DNA of 64,000 bases from JAOPZW01 sp963807305 (GTDB lineage Bacteria; Actinomycetota; Thermoleophilia; Solirubrobacterales; Solirubrobacteraceae): positions 372,001-436,000 of the forward strand of contig CAWEBN010000008.1 in NCBI GenBank assembly GCA_963807305.1. Direction: 5' to 3'. This document shows positions 8,975 through 17,160 of this stretch, in pieces; positions within the stretch are counted from its first letter, which is position 1; every line of letters begins with the position of its first letter. The position numbers and the translations under genes were made by a program. The notes beneath the pieces were generated by a model. The model saw only the letters and a program-made list of their open reading frames with translations, was not told where the DNA came from and made no database searches.

Positions 8975-9920
8975 CGCTGGACAGGGCAGGCGCTCGGCGG
9001 AATCCCACGCTCACCAGAGCGTGGACGCCGAGCGCCATCGCCCAGCCGGCGAGGATGTCGATCACGAAGTGCTCTCCGCCGTAGACGAGGGTGAAGCCCA
9101 TCGCCAGGGTGTAGAGGCCGAGCCCGGCCCGCAACCAGCGGCCCGCCGACCAGAAGAAGAGCAGCAGCATGAGCGGGAAGGCGGCGTGCAGCGACGGCAT
9201 GGCGGCCACCGTGTTGACGAAGCCACTGTTCTCGTAGGTCGACTGAGCGGTCGGCACGCCGAGGTGGCCCCAGACCGCAGGCACGACGCGGTCGACCGGC
9301 GGGATGAGGCCGCCATCGGCCGCCAGCCACGGAGGCTGCGCCGGATAGGCCCAGTAGGTGGCGAACGCGCAGAGGCTGAGCAGGACCGCGGTGGCCGCGT
9401 ACTGCCGGAAGCGCTCGCGCCGGAAGCGCCAGAGGATCGCGGCTGTCACCCACACGGCGAAGAAGTGCGTCATGTAGACGCTCCAGGCCGCGTAGTCGTA
9501 CCAGTGCACGTGGCTCGCGTCCCACAGGTGCTGCTGGAGCCAGACCGTGGGCACGTGGCCCGAGAACAGCGCCTGATCGAAGTCGATCTGCGGGATGATG
9601 TGCGCCTGGTCGGGCGTCACCGAGACCGCGCCGCGCAGGTAGTCGTACGCGGCCAGCAGGCCGAAGAAGGGCAGCCACTCGAGCAGCATCCCGCCCCAGC
9701 CGCGCCAGGCCGGGACGCTGAACGCGGCGATCCCGGCGACCAGCCAGATGAAGAGCTGGTCGCGGGCGACGGGCAGGCCCCAGCTGACGGTGACGAGCGT
9801 CAGCGCGACGATGTAGGCCGCGGGCGCGCCGAAGACCGCCGCGCGGCGCAGCCACGTCTCGCGCCCGTCACCGACGCGGGCGCCGAGGGCGCGACGGGCG
9901 AACGCGGAACGGCTTGCCAT
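8955..9920 (-). CDS. PAP2-family membrane phosphatase / inositolphosphotransferase-like
   Basis: 321 residues with six or so membrane segments. The PAP2 superfamily motifs are visible as MPSLHAAFP (motif 2) and GGEHFVIDILAGW (motif 3, catalytic His). The long N-terminal part with DYLRG and WYDYAAWSVYMTH resembles the Aur1/Ipt1-like branch seen in actinobacteria. It probably acts on a lipid phosphate or polyprenyl phosphate at the membrane. Its last 20 bases overlap the corrected 3' end of the convergent glucosidase. Confidence 0.88.
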   Translation of the reverse strand: MASRSAFARRALGARVGDGRETWLRRAAVFGAPAAYIVALTLVTVSWGLPVARDQLFIWLVAGIAAFSVPAWRGWGGMLLEWLPFFGLLAAYDYLRGAVSVTPDQAHIIPQIDFDQALFSGHVPTVWLQQHLWDASHVHWYDYAAWSVYMTHFFAVWVTAAILWRFRRERFRQYAATAVLLSLCAFATYWAYPAQPPWLAADGGLIPPVDRVVPAVWGHLGVPTAQSTYENSGFVNTVAAMPSLHAAFPLMLLLFFWSAGRWLRAGLGLYTLAMGFTLVYGGEHFVIDILAGWAMALGVHALVSVGFRRAPALSSARSRAR

Positions 9921-9965
9921 GGGCGCGACGCTACCGCAGCGCCGCGCCCTGGCCGCCGCTCGTTC

Positions 9966-11126
9966 TCAGTTCAGGCGCTCCACGAGCATCGCCTGACCCA
10001 TGCCGCCGGCGACGCACATCGACTCGATGCCGTAGGTCTTGTCGAGTGTCTCGAGGTCGTTGAGCAGCGTCGTCATGATGCGCGCGCCCGTCATCCCGAA
10101 CGGGTGGCCGAGCGCGATGGCGCCGCCGAACGGGTTGAGCTTCTCCCCGTCGATCCCCAGGTCGTTCATGCACGGGACGATCTGCGCCGCGAAGGCCTCG
10201 TTGATCTCGACCACGTCGATGTCGGCCATCGTCATGCCCGCCTGCTCGAGCAGGGCCTGGATGGCGGGGATCGGCCCGAGGCCCATGATCTCGGGGCGGA
10301 TGGCGGCCACGCTGGAGGCCACGATCCGCGCGCGCGGCTTCAGGCCGAGCTCGTCGGCGCGCTCGGCGCTCATGACGAGCACGGCGGCCGCCCCGTCGTT
10401 GAGCGGGCACGAGTTGCCGGCGGTGACGGTGCCGTCGGGCCGGAAGGCGGGCTTGAGGTTGCCCAGGACGTCCATCGTGGTCCCCGGGCGCGGGCCGTCG
10501 TCGCGGCTGACCGCGGCGCCGTCCTCGAGCGCGACGGGGACGATCTCGCGGTCGAAGTGGCCGCTCTGGACGGCGTCGACGGCGCGGTTCTGCGACACGA
10601 CCGCCCACTCGTCCTGCTGCTCGCGGGTGACGTGGCAGCGCTCGGCGACGTTCTCGGCCGTCAGCCCCATCGGGATGTAGACGTCGTACAGCGAGCCGTC
10701 CGAGCCGTCGAGCTTGTCGTTCTTGAACTCGTCCGCCATGCCCGCGCCAAGGCCGGTGCGCGAGACGGACTCGACGCCCGCGGCGACGTACTGGTCGCCT
10801 TCGCCTGCCGTGATGGCGTGGAAGGCCATGCGCAGCGTCTGCAGCGACGAGGCGCAGAAGCGGTTGACGGTGCACGCGGGCACGTGATGATCGAAGCCGG
10901 CCGCCAGCGTCGCGTTGCGCCCGACGTTGTAGGCCTGCTCGGCGAAGCTCGAAGCGGCGCCCATCATGACGTCGTCGGTCTGGGCGAAGTCGACCCCGGG
11001 GTTGCGCTCGACGAGCGCCTTGAGCGGCACCGCGGCGAGCTCGTCGGCCCGGAAGTCCTTGAGCGACCCCTTGAACGCGCGCCCGATCGGCGTGCGCACG
11101 GCGTCGACGATGACGGCTTCTGGCAT
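9966..11126 (-). CDS. acetyl-CoA C-acyltransferase (thiolase)
   Basis: 386 residues from ATG 11126, with AAAGGAA about 8 bases upstream. Catalytic C91 lies in VNRFCASSLQT, His341 in GGAIALGHPFGMTGAR and the second cysteine C371 in MCVAGGMG, so the active site is complete. The enzyme performs thiolytic cleavage in beta-oxidation or the reverse condensation. It is in the same region and strand as an acyl-CoA dehydrogenase (13341-14495) but not in the same operon. Catabolic thiolase (FadA/AtoB type) is the best call; substrate chain length cannot be read from the sequence. Confidence 0.93.
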   Translation of the reverse strand: MPEAVIVDAVRTPIGRAFKGSLKDFRADELAAVPLKALVERNPGVDFAQTDDVMMGAASSFAEQAYNVGRNATLAAGFDHHVPACTVNRFCASSLQTLRMAFHAITAGEGDQYVAAGVESVSRTGLGAGMADEFKNDKLDGSDGSLYDVYIPMGLTAENVAERCHVTREQQDEWAVVSQNRAVDAVQSGHFDREIVPVALEDGAAVSRDDGPRPGTTMDVLGNLKPAFRPDGTVTAGNSCPLNDGAAAVLVMSAERADELGLKPRARIVASSVAAIRPEIMGLGPIPAIQALLEQAGMTMADIDVVEINEAFAAQIVPCMNDLGIDGEKLNPFGGAIALGHPFGMTGARIMTTLLNDLETLDKTYGIESMCVAGGMGQAMLVERLN

Positions 11127-11150
11127 ATGACGGTTCCTTTCGAACTCGAT

Positions 11151-11205
11151 TCCCCCGGCGGTCGCACTCCACGGGGCTCGCTCCCCCGGCGGTCGCACTC
11201 CACGG
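11151..11205. repeat. 24-bp direct repeat, two copies
   Basis: The 24-base unit starting TCCCCCGGCGGTCGCACTCC occurs at 11151-11174 and again at 11182-11205, a 31-base period. It sits immediately upstream of the thiolase gene, so it could be a paired regulator site or a slippage duplication. Confidence 0.85.
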
Positions 11206-11390
11206 AGGGATGGCCATCATATATGAACGCCGACGTTCGCTCGCCCGCTGCCGCCGGAGAGGTCCAACGTGCCGCTCGCCGCCGCGGCCGGGACCTCGGG
11301 TTGACCGTACCCCCGATCTCGGGGTGGCCGCGCGACAGACACCGGCCTGCTCTCATGGTCGGAAGCGCTCCCTGGCGGCAGTCTTGGCCT

Positions 11391-11594
11391 ATGACCGCCA
11401 CCGACGCCCGTCAGCAGCTGCACCGCCTCCAGGTCGAGCGCCTCGACGCCGTCGACGCGGGCCTCGGCGCGAACGAGCTCTACATGGCCGACCTCGAGAG
11501 CGACATCGCCGCCTCGCGCGTCGCCTACGTCGCGCTGGCCGTCACCGAGATCGCCTCCCTGCGCGGGCAGCTCTCCGGCCGGCAGCTCGGCTAG
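11391..11594 (+). CDS. small coiled-coil hypothetical protein
   Basis: 67 residues beginning MTATDARQQLHRLQVERLDA. The composition is helical and heptad-like (LHRLQVERLDAVDAGLGANE, LYMADLESDIAASRVAYVAL), which suggests a small cytoplasmic coiled coil. I recall similar unnamed actinobacterial proteins with the LERLDAIDAGLG segment, but no function is known. It overlaps the convergent DAHP synthase gene by 4 bases. The 264 bases upstream hold the direct repeats, an 11225-11238 hairpin and a CCCCGA/TCGGGG palindrome, but no other gene. Confidence 0.6.
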   Translation: MTATDARQQLHRLQVERLDAVDAGLGANELYMADLESDIAASRVAYVALAVTEIASLRGQLSGRQLG

Positions 11595-12610
11595 GCCAGG
11601 GTCTTGCCGAGCAGCGCCGCGTGCGCCGCGACGTCGCGCGCGTAGTCGGCGAAGTGCGACGCGTGCAGCGCCTGCGGCCCGTCGCAGAGCGCCGCATCGG
11701 GGTCCTGGTGAACCTCGACGATGATCCCGTCGGCGCCCACCGCCGCGGCGGCGCGCGAGAGCGGCTCGACCAGGCGCCGGTCGCCCGCGGCGTGCGAGGG
11801 ATCGACGATCACCGGCAGGTGGGTGTGGAGCTTCAGCCACGGCACGGCGCCGAGATCGAGCGTGAAGCGCGTGGCGGTCTCGAAGGTGCGGATCCCGCGC
11901 TCGCAGAGGACGACGGACTCGTTGCCCTCCTTGAGGATGTAGTCGGCGGCCTGCAGCAGCTCGTCCAGTGACGAGCTCAGCCCGCGCTTGAGCAGGACGG
12001 GCTTGCCCATCTTGCCCGCCACCTCGAGCAGCGCGTAGTTCTGCATGTTGCGCGCGCCGATCTGCACGACGTCGGCGTGCTCGGCGACCGCCTCCGCGTG
12101 CTGGGTGTCCAGCAGCTCGGTCACCACGGGCAGGCCGGTCTCCTCGCGCGCCGCGGCCAGGATCTCGAGCGCCTCGCCGCCCAGGCCCTTGAACGCGAAC
12201 GGCGATGTCCGCGGCTTGAAGGCGCCCCCGCGCAGCATCGAGGCGCCGGCGGCCTGGACCGCGCGCGCGACCTCGAGGGTCTGCTCGCGCGACTCGACCG
12301 TGCACGGCCCGGCGACGAGGCAGAAGGTGTCGCCGCCGCCGACCCGGCGCCCGGCGATGTCGAGCACGGTGGGACCCTCGTGGTAGAGCTCGCTCGAGGC
12401 GAGCTTGTAGGGCCGCGAGATCGGCACGACGCGGTCGACGCCGCTCATGCCCTCCAGGCCCAGCTCGGCCACGCCCTCGGGATCGCCGATCGCGCCGATG
12501 GCGGTGGTCAGCTCGCCGGGCATCACCACGACGTGCACGCCCGTCGTCTCCAGGCGCGCGCGCACGGCGGCGACCTCGCCCTCGGTCGCGTGGGGTGTCA
12601 TCACGATCAT
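11591..12610 (-). CDS. aroF: 3-deoxy-7-phosphoheptulonate (DAHP) synthase, AroF/beta type
   Basis: 339 residues from ATG 12610. An N-terminal ferredoxin-like regulatory domain (about 1-75, MIVMTPHATEGEVAAVRARL) precedes the KDO8P/DAHP synthase barrel with LVAGPCTVESREQT, RGGAFKPRTSPFAFKGLG and the metal-site C, H, E and D residues of the beta class. It catalyses the first step of the shikimate pathway from phosphoenolpyruvate and erythrose 4-phosphate. The N-terminal domain usually carries feedback control by Phe/Tyr. It stands alone here, without other aro genes nearby. Confidence 0.94.
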   Translation of the reverse strand: MIVMTPHATEGEVAAVRARLETTGVHVVVMPGELTTAIGAIGDPEGVAELGLEGMSGVDRVVPISRPYKLASSELYHEGPTVLDIAGRRVGGGDTFCLVAGPCTVESREQTLEVARAVQAAGASMLRGGAFKPRTSPFAFKGLGGEALEILAAAREETGLPVVTELLDTQHAEAVAEHADVVQIGARNMQNYALLEVAGKMGKPVLLKRGLSSSLDELLQAADYILKEGNESVVLCERGIRTFETATRFTLDLGAVPWLKLHTHLPVIVDPSHAAGDRRLVEPLSRAAAAVGADGIIVEVHQDPDAALCDGPQALHASHFADYARDVAAHAALLGKTLA

Positions 12611-12711
12611 CACGGCGGCGCGAACGCTACTTGCAGCGCCACGTCGGCACCTGGACCCCCGCGCCACCAACCGGTCGAAGCGCCGTGACAGGCTTGGCGG
12701 GACGCCCGCAG

Positions 12712-13341
12712 CTAGAGCCCGAGGTCGCGCACGCCGAGCTCGTCGAAGCCGATGTGGTGGGCGAGCTCGTGGCGCACGGTGCGGGTGACCTGGTCGCGCA
12801 GCAGGTCGGGGTCGTGCCCGAAGTCGCGGCGCAGGGTGTCGCGGTAGATGACGATGCGGTCGGGGACGTCGTCGCGGCTGGCGCCGTCGCCGTGGTAGAG
12901 GCCGTAGGCGCGCCGGCGCCGACCGCCGTCGGAGATGACGACCGCGACGTTGTGGTTCTCGACGAGGTTGCGCAGCAGGTCGGGCAGGTCGTCGAGGGCG
13001 TCGCGCACGAGCTCCTCGAAGTCGTCGTCGTCATAGGGATCGAGATCCAGGAACTCGGTCTCCTCCGGCTCCGCCGCGAGGCCCTCACGGGCCAGGCGCT
13101 CGGCGCGCAGGACGACCTGCTCGAAGTCCTCCTCGGACTCCGGCTCGCGCCAGTCGGCGAGGCGCAGGCCGATGGTGATGGCACCGCCGAAGACCACGGT
13201 CGCGATCGTCGCGATGACCGCCAACCACTCGATCGCCTTGACCGTCGGATCGATGCTGAAGCCCTGAAGCAGGACGACCAGCGTCAGCCCGGCGCACAAC
13301 GCCACCACGGCGGCGAGCGCGATGCGGCGGGTCTGGGGCAT
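12712..13341 (-). CDS. membrane-anchored zincin-like metallopeptidase
   Basis: 209 residues. Two N-terminal membrane helices (about 7-25 and 38-60) precede an acidic linker (DLDPYDDDDFEE) and a DUF1025-like minimal zincin domain. The zinc motif HELAH is at residues 191-195 (RHELAHHIGFDE), with GLYHGDGASRDDVPDRIVIY just before it, as in that family. The usual family member is a small soluble protein, so the membrane anchor is an addition. Its ATG overlaps the stop of the acyl-CoA dehydrogenase gene by one base (TGATG), which implies translational coupling. The substrate is unknown. Confidence 0.82.
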   Translation of the reverse strand: MPQTRRIALAAVVALCAGLTLVVLLQGFSIDPTVKAIEWLAVIATIATVVFGGAITIGLRLADWREPESEEDFEQVVLRAERLAREGLAAEPEETEFLDLDPYDDDDFEELVRDALDDLPDLLRNLVENHNVAVVISDGGRRRRAYGLYHGDGASRDDVPDRIVIYRDTLRRDFGHDPDLLRDQVTRTVRHELAHHIGFDELGVRDLGL

Positions 13342-14495
13342 CAGCCCCTCATCGCGCGTGAGATGACGACGCGCTGGATCTCGTTGGTGCCCTCGTAGAT
13401 CTGCGTGATCTTCGCGTCGCGCATCATCCGCTCGACGGGGTACTCGGTGACGTAGCCGTAGCCGCCGAGGACCTGGATCGCCTCGACCGTCACCCACATC
13501 GCGGTGTCCGAGGCGAACAGCTTGGCCATCGAGGTGTGCTTGCCGAGGCCGGGCTCGTTGCGGTCGGCCATCGCGCATGCCTTGTAGAGCAGCTCGCGGG
13601 CGGCGGCGGTCCGCGTCTCCATGTCGGCCAGCTTGAACTGGATCGCCTGGAGCTCGTTGATCGGCTTGCCGAAGGCGATGCGCTCCTTCGCGTACTCGTT
13701 GGCGTAGTCGGTGGCGCCCTGGGCGATGCCGACGGCCTGCGCCGCCGCGCCCAGCCGCGTGCGCTCCAGCGTGGCCAGAGCGACCGAGAGGCCCTTGCCC
13801 TCGGTGCCGACGAGATTCGCCGCGGGGACGCGGACGTCCTCGAAGATCGGAGACCCCGTCGGCGAGCCCTTGATGCCGAGCTTGTGCTCGAGCTTGCCGA
13901 CGGAGAAGCCCTCGCGGTCCGCCTCGACGACGAAGGCGCTCAGGCGGCGGTTCTCCCGGTCGGTGACCGCGAAGACGACGTAGAAGTCCGCGATCCCGGA
14001 GTTCGTGATCCAGTTCTTCGAGCCGTTGAGGACCCACTCGTCGCCGTCGCGCACCGCGGTCGTGCGCATGGACGCCGCGTCCGAGCCGGCCTCAGGCTCG
14101 CTGAGGGCGAAGGCCGGCGACCACTCGCCCGTCGCGCACTTGGGCAGCAGGCGGCCCTTGAGCTCGTCGGAGCCGAAGAGTGCGATGGGCAGCGTGCCGA
14201 GCTCCTGGATCATCAGGATGAGCGCGCTCGATGCGCACGCCTTGGCGATCTCCTCGACCGCGATCTGGAGCATGAGCGTCCCGGTGCCGGTGCCGCCGTA
14301 CTGGGCGTCGAAGGGCAGGGCGAGGATGTCCTGCTCGCCGAGCAGCTTGCGGATGTCGTGCGGGTACTCGCCCGTCGCGTCGATCTCGGCCGCCCGCGGG
14401 CGGACCTTCTCGTCGACGATCTGCCGGATCGTGGCGCGAAAGTCCTTGTATTCCTCCGGCAGGTCGTAGATGTCGGTCAGGGCGGCGGTGCTCAT
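13341..14495 (-). CDS. acyl-CoA dehydrogenase
   Basis: 384 residues from ATG 14495 (MSTAALTDIYDLPEEYKDFR). Family signatures are clear: FALSEPEAGSDAASM for FAD/substrate binding, NGSKNWITNSG, KLGIKGSPTGSPIFEDV, FGKPINELQAIQFKLADM and the C-terminal QVLGGYGYVTEYPVERMMRD with catalytic-base context QIYEGTNEIQR. It oxidises acyl-CoA to enoyl-CoA and passes electrons to ETF. It is the first gene of a two-gene unit with the downstream zincin. Chain-length specificity is not evident; it resembles short-chain enzymes. Confidence 0.95.
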   Translation of the reverse strand: MSTAALTDIYDLPEEYKDFRATIRQIVDEKVRPRAAEIDATGEYPHDIRKLLGEQDILALPFDAQYGGTGTGTLMLQIAVEEIAKACASSALILMIQELGTLPIALFGSDELKGRLLPKCATGEWSPAFALSEPEAGSDAASMRTTAVRDGDEWVLNGSKNWITNSGIADFYVVFAVTDRENRRLSAFVVEADREGFSVGKLEHKLGIKGSPTGSPIFEDVRVPAANLVGTEGKGLSVALATLERTRLGAAAQAVGIAQGATDYANEYAKERIAFGKPINELQAIQFKLADMETRTAAARELLYKACAMADRNEPGLGKHTSMAKLFASDTAMWVTVEAIQVLGGYGYVTEYPVERMMRDAKITQIYEGTNEIQRVVISRAMRG

Positions 14496-14558
14496 CGGAC
14501 CATCGTAGAGGCGTCGAGATGGGTGTAGCCGCGTCGCCAAGCGGGAAAGGCCCCGTCC

Positions 14559-14786
14559 ATGACCGTTGGAGGCAGCATCTTCCTCGTCGCCGTGGGCGCC
14601 ATTCTGCGCTACGCGGTGACCGACACGATCTCGGGCATCAACCTCGCGACGATCGGCCTGATCCTCATGATCGCCGGCATCGTCGGGCTCGTCATCGGGC
14701 TGTTCATGTACGCGAGCGCGCGGCGCACCGCCTATCGGGCCCCTGTCGAGCGCGAGCGCTATGTCGAACGTGAGCCGCTCGCCTAG
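14559..14786 (+). CDS. DUF6458 family small membrane protein
   Basis: 75 residues, MTVGGSIFLVAVGAILRYAV then two closely spaced membrane helices ending in GLFMYASARR, with a charged C-terminus. This is the compact two-helix DUF6458 protein common in actinobacteria. No function is known. It is divergent from the acyl-CoA dehydrogenase gene, with 63 bases between starts. Confidence 0.88.
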   Translation: MTVGGSIFLVAVGAILRYAVTDTISGINLATIGLILMIAGIVGLVIGLFMYASARRTAYRAPVERERYVEREPLA

Positions 14787-14813
14787 CCCCGTCCTCTAGC
14801 GTTTGAGCGGCCC

Positions 14814-15638
14814 ATGTTGGCCGCGGTGCGCGATGCACGTCAGGAGGAGGCCGGCGCGATCGCCGACCTGCTGTCGCGTGCCGCCTTCGGACCCACCGTC
14901 TCACGGCTCGTGGCCTTCCCGCGTACGAGCCCGCACGGCGACGTCCTCGTGGCTGAGAACGGCGATGGTGCGGCCGCCGGCGCGGTGTGCTGTGTCTCGT
15001 TCGGGGCCACCGGCTGGATCGGTGCGCTGGGGGTCGCCCCCGAGGCGCGCAGGCACGGCCTGGGCCGCGCGCTGACAGAGGCGGCCATCGCGCGCCTGCA
15101 CGCGCGCGGCGCCGGCACGGTCCTGCTCTTCGCCACCGACATGGGCCGGCCGCTCTATGAGCGCCTCGGCTTCGTGATCGAGGGCGCGGCCACGGCGTGG
15201 CGCGGCACCGCGGGCGCGATCCCCACCGGCGTGGACGTCCGGCGCCTGCGCGAGGACGACCGCGCGGCCGTCTCGGAGCTCGACCGCGGAGCGACCGGCG
15301 AGGACCGCTCCAACCTCCTCGACGCCCTGCACCCGCTCGCCGGGGTCGCCGCGGACCGCGCGGGGACGCTCGCCGGCTGGGCGGCGAAGGCGCCCTATGG
15401 CGCCGGCATCGCCATCTGCGCGGGGGACGACGAGGCCGGCGTCGCCCTGATGGCCGCGGCCGCCAACGGCCCCGCCCCCGCGACTCTCGTGATCCCCGAC
15501 GCCAACGCGGCCGCGATGGCCAACCTGCGGCGGTGGGGCTTCCGCGCGGCCAACGCCGGCGAGCGCATGCGGCTCGGCCCGCCGGTGGCCTGGCGGCCGG
15601 AGCGCCAGTTCGGGCTCTTCAACCTGTTCTGGGGGTAG
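14814..15638 (+). CDS. GNAT N-acetyltransferase, tandem domains
   Basis: 274 residues. The first GNAT domain (about 5-125) has IGALGVAPEARRHGLGRALT (the acetyl-CoA pyrophosphate loop) and GRPLYERLGFVIEG. The second half (about 140-270) has a decayed GNAT-like domain with ATLVIPDANAAAMANLRRWG. It should transfer an acetyl group to an amine, substrate unknown. A short hairpin 8 bases past the stop may end its transcript. Confidence 0.85.
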   Translation: MLAAVRDARQEEAGAIADLLSRAAFGPTVSRLVAFPRTSPHGDVLVAENGDGAAAGAVCCVSFGATGWIGALGVAPEARRHGLGRALTEAAIARLHARGAGTVLLFATDMGRPLYERLGFVIEGAATAWRGTAGAIPTGVDVRRLREDDRAAVSELDRGATGEDRSNLLDALHPLAGVAADRAGTLAGWAAKAPYGAGIAICAGDDEAGVALMAAAANGPAPATLVIPDANAAAMANLRRWGFRAANAGERMRLGPPVAWRPERQFGLFNLFWG

Positions 15639-15645
15639 AGGGGCC

Positions 15646-15661
15646 GGGGCATCCGTGCCCC
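15646..15661 (+). terminator. candidate terminator hairpin
   Basis: GGGGCA TCCG TGCCCC forms a 6-bp stem with a 4-base loop just after the GNAT stop. There is no U-tract, so termination is inferred from position only. Confidence 0.45.
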
Positions 15662-15733
15662 AGCCAACCCCCGACCTCAGGGGCAGGGCCGGGGACCCCT
15701 GCGGGTTCCCCGCGGGGCAGTGAGTTCCCCAGC

Positions 15734-15757
15734 GGAATGTCCGCATGCGAACATTCC
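15734..15757. other. 24-bp near-perfect palindrome
   Basis: GGAATGT and ACATTCC (15734-15740, 15751-15757) flank CGCATGCG, itself a palindrome, with one mismatched pair between. It lies in the 156-base convergent gap between the GNAT and phosphoesterase genes, so it is either a shared terminator or a protein-binding site not tied to a promoter. Confidence 0.6.
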
Positions 15758-15794
15758 TGAATCCGGTCTATCCCAAGGCAGCGAGGGACCGAAA

Positions 15795-16547
15795 TCAGGT
15801 CACGGCGCGGTCTTCGAAGTGGCGCGCGACGAAGGCGGGCTCGACCGGCTCGAGCAGGCTCTCCCGGATGAGGTCGTCGACGTCGGGGAAGTGGCTGGCG
15901 CGGAGGGCGGCCTCGGCCGCATGGAGGTCGTACTTCGTGCGCTGCTGCTCGGGCTTGCCGTTGGCGACCAGCAGCCAGAACGCGCCGTCCCGGCCCTCGT
16001 AGGGCATCCCCACGCTCCCCGCGTTGACGACGCGCTTGTCGCCCGCGCGCAACTCGAACTGGTGGTGCGTGTGCCCGCACACGATCAGCGCCTCCGGGAC
16101 CGCGGCCACCATCGGCACCAGCCGATCTCCGGGCGTCACGGCGGTGATGATCTCGTCGTCGCTGCGCGGCGAGCCGTGGCAGTAGAGCGCGCCGTCGAGG
16201 CGCACGACGTCCTCGAAGCCCGCCATCAGGTCGCGGTGGGCGCGCGAGATGCGCGCCGCGGTGAAGGCGTCCGCGCGCTGGGCGGGAGCGTCGGGGCCGT
16301 AGACCGACGGGTCGGTGTCGCCGCGGTCGAAGTGCGCGACGACCTCGCGATCGGCGTTGCCGCGCACCCAGCGGACGGGCAGGTCGAGCCCGGTCAGGCG
16401 GTCGAGGACCTCAGCCGGCAGCGGCCCGGCCGCGACGTCGCCCCCCACCACGACTGCGTCGGCCCGGGCGAAGGCGGCGTCGGCCAGGACCGCGTCGAGC
16501 GCCGGCAGGTTGCCGTGGACGTCGTAGAGGGCGGCGACGACGGTCAC
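15795..16547 (-). CDS. metallophosphoesterase (YfcE/calcineurin-like)
   Basis: 250 residues. The five metallophosphatase motifs are in order: YDVHGN near residue 8, GGDVAAG near 35, RGNADRE near 63, CHGSPRSDD near 122 and CGHTHHQ near 157, giving a complete two-metal site. It is probably a cytoplasmic phosphodiesterase; the natural substrate cannot be told. It lies 10 bases downstream of the lipoprotein gene on the same strand and may be co-transcribed. Confidence 0.9.
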   Translation of the reverse strand: MTVVAALYDVHGNLPALDAVLADAAFARADAVVVGGDVAAGPLPAEVLDRLTGLDLPVRWVRGNADREVVAHFDRGDTDPSVYGPDAPAQRADAFTAARISRAHRDLMAGFEDVVRLDGALYCHGSPRSDDEIITAVTPGDRLVPMVAAVPEALIVCGHTHHQFELRAGDKRVVNAGSVGMPYEGRDGAFWLLVANGKPEQQRTKYDLHAAEAALRASHFPDVDDLIRESLLEPVEPAFVARHFEDRAVT

Positions 16548-16557
16548 GCCGCCGGAC

Positions 16558-17115
16558 CTAGGACGCCGCCTGCTGGGCGCTCGGCTGGTCGGGCAGGCGG
16601 TACCACTCCTTGATCATGCGCCGCTCGACGCGGATCGCGCCGCGCGCCGTCCCGCCCACGCCCGAGCCGCAGACGCCGCCCGGGCGCTTGGTGAGCCTGA
16701 ACTTGACGATCGTGTACGCGCCGGCGCCACCCATCGCGGTCGCCACCGCACCGCACGACAGCGACATGTTGACCGCGATCCGCTCCTGCTCGGTGTTGAC
16801 CGTGAGCACGGGCGTGGCGTTCTGGAACTTGCTCGGCAGCGCGAAGTAGTGCGCCGCCGCCTTGATGTGGCCGCGGCGCAGCGCCTTGAGCCAGTCGTTG
16901 ATGACACGGCGCGACGCGACCGCGGCCGGCCCGGTCGCGCGGTCGGGCACGCCGGACGGCAGCGCGAGGTCATCCTTGGGCGGTGTCAGCGGCGCCAGAT
17001 CGTTCGCCACCTGCTGTGGCGACGGCGTGGAACGCTGCTTCGCGCCGCCGCATCCGCTCGCCACCGCCACTGAGAGCGCGACGAGCGCGGCGGCGGCGGG
17101 GCGGCCGACGGTCAT
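16558..17115 (-). CDS. putative lipoprotein
   Basis: 185 residues from ATG 17115. The N-terminus has a hydrophobic stretch and the lipobox ASGC (LSVAVASGCGGA, cysteine about residue 23). The mature part contains RRVINDWLKALRRGHIKAAA followed by HYFALPSKFQNATPVLTV, and resembles the NTF2-like actinobacterial lipoproteins that predict a cone-shaped ligand pocket. No function can be assigned. It is divergent from the carboxyltransferase gene across 45 bases. Confidence 0.75.
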   Translation of the reverse strand: MTVGRPAAAALVALSVAVASGCGGAKQRSTPSPQQVANDLAPLTPPKDDLALPSGVPDRATGPAAVASRRVINDWLKALRRGHIKAAAHYFALPSKFQNATPVLTVNTEQERIAVNMSLSCGAVATAMGGAGAYTIVKFRLTKRPGGVCGSGVGGTARGAIRVERRMIKEWYRLPDQPSAQQAAS

Positions 17116-17160
17116 GCCCGGATGATCCCACCTGCCGGCGGTCCGGCAAACTGCGTGGCG

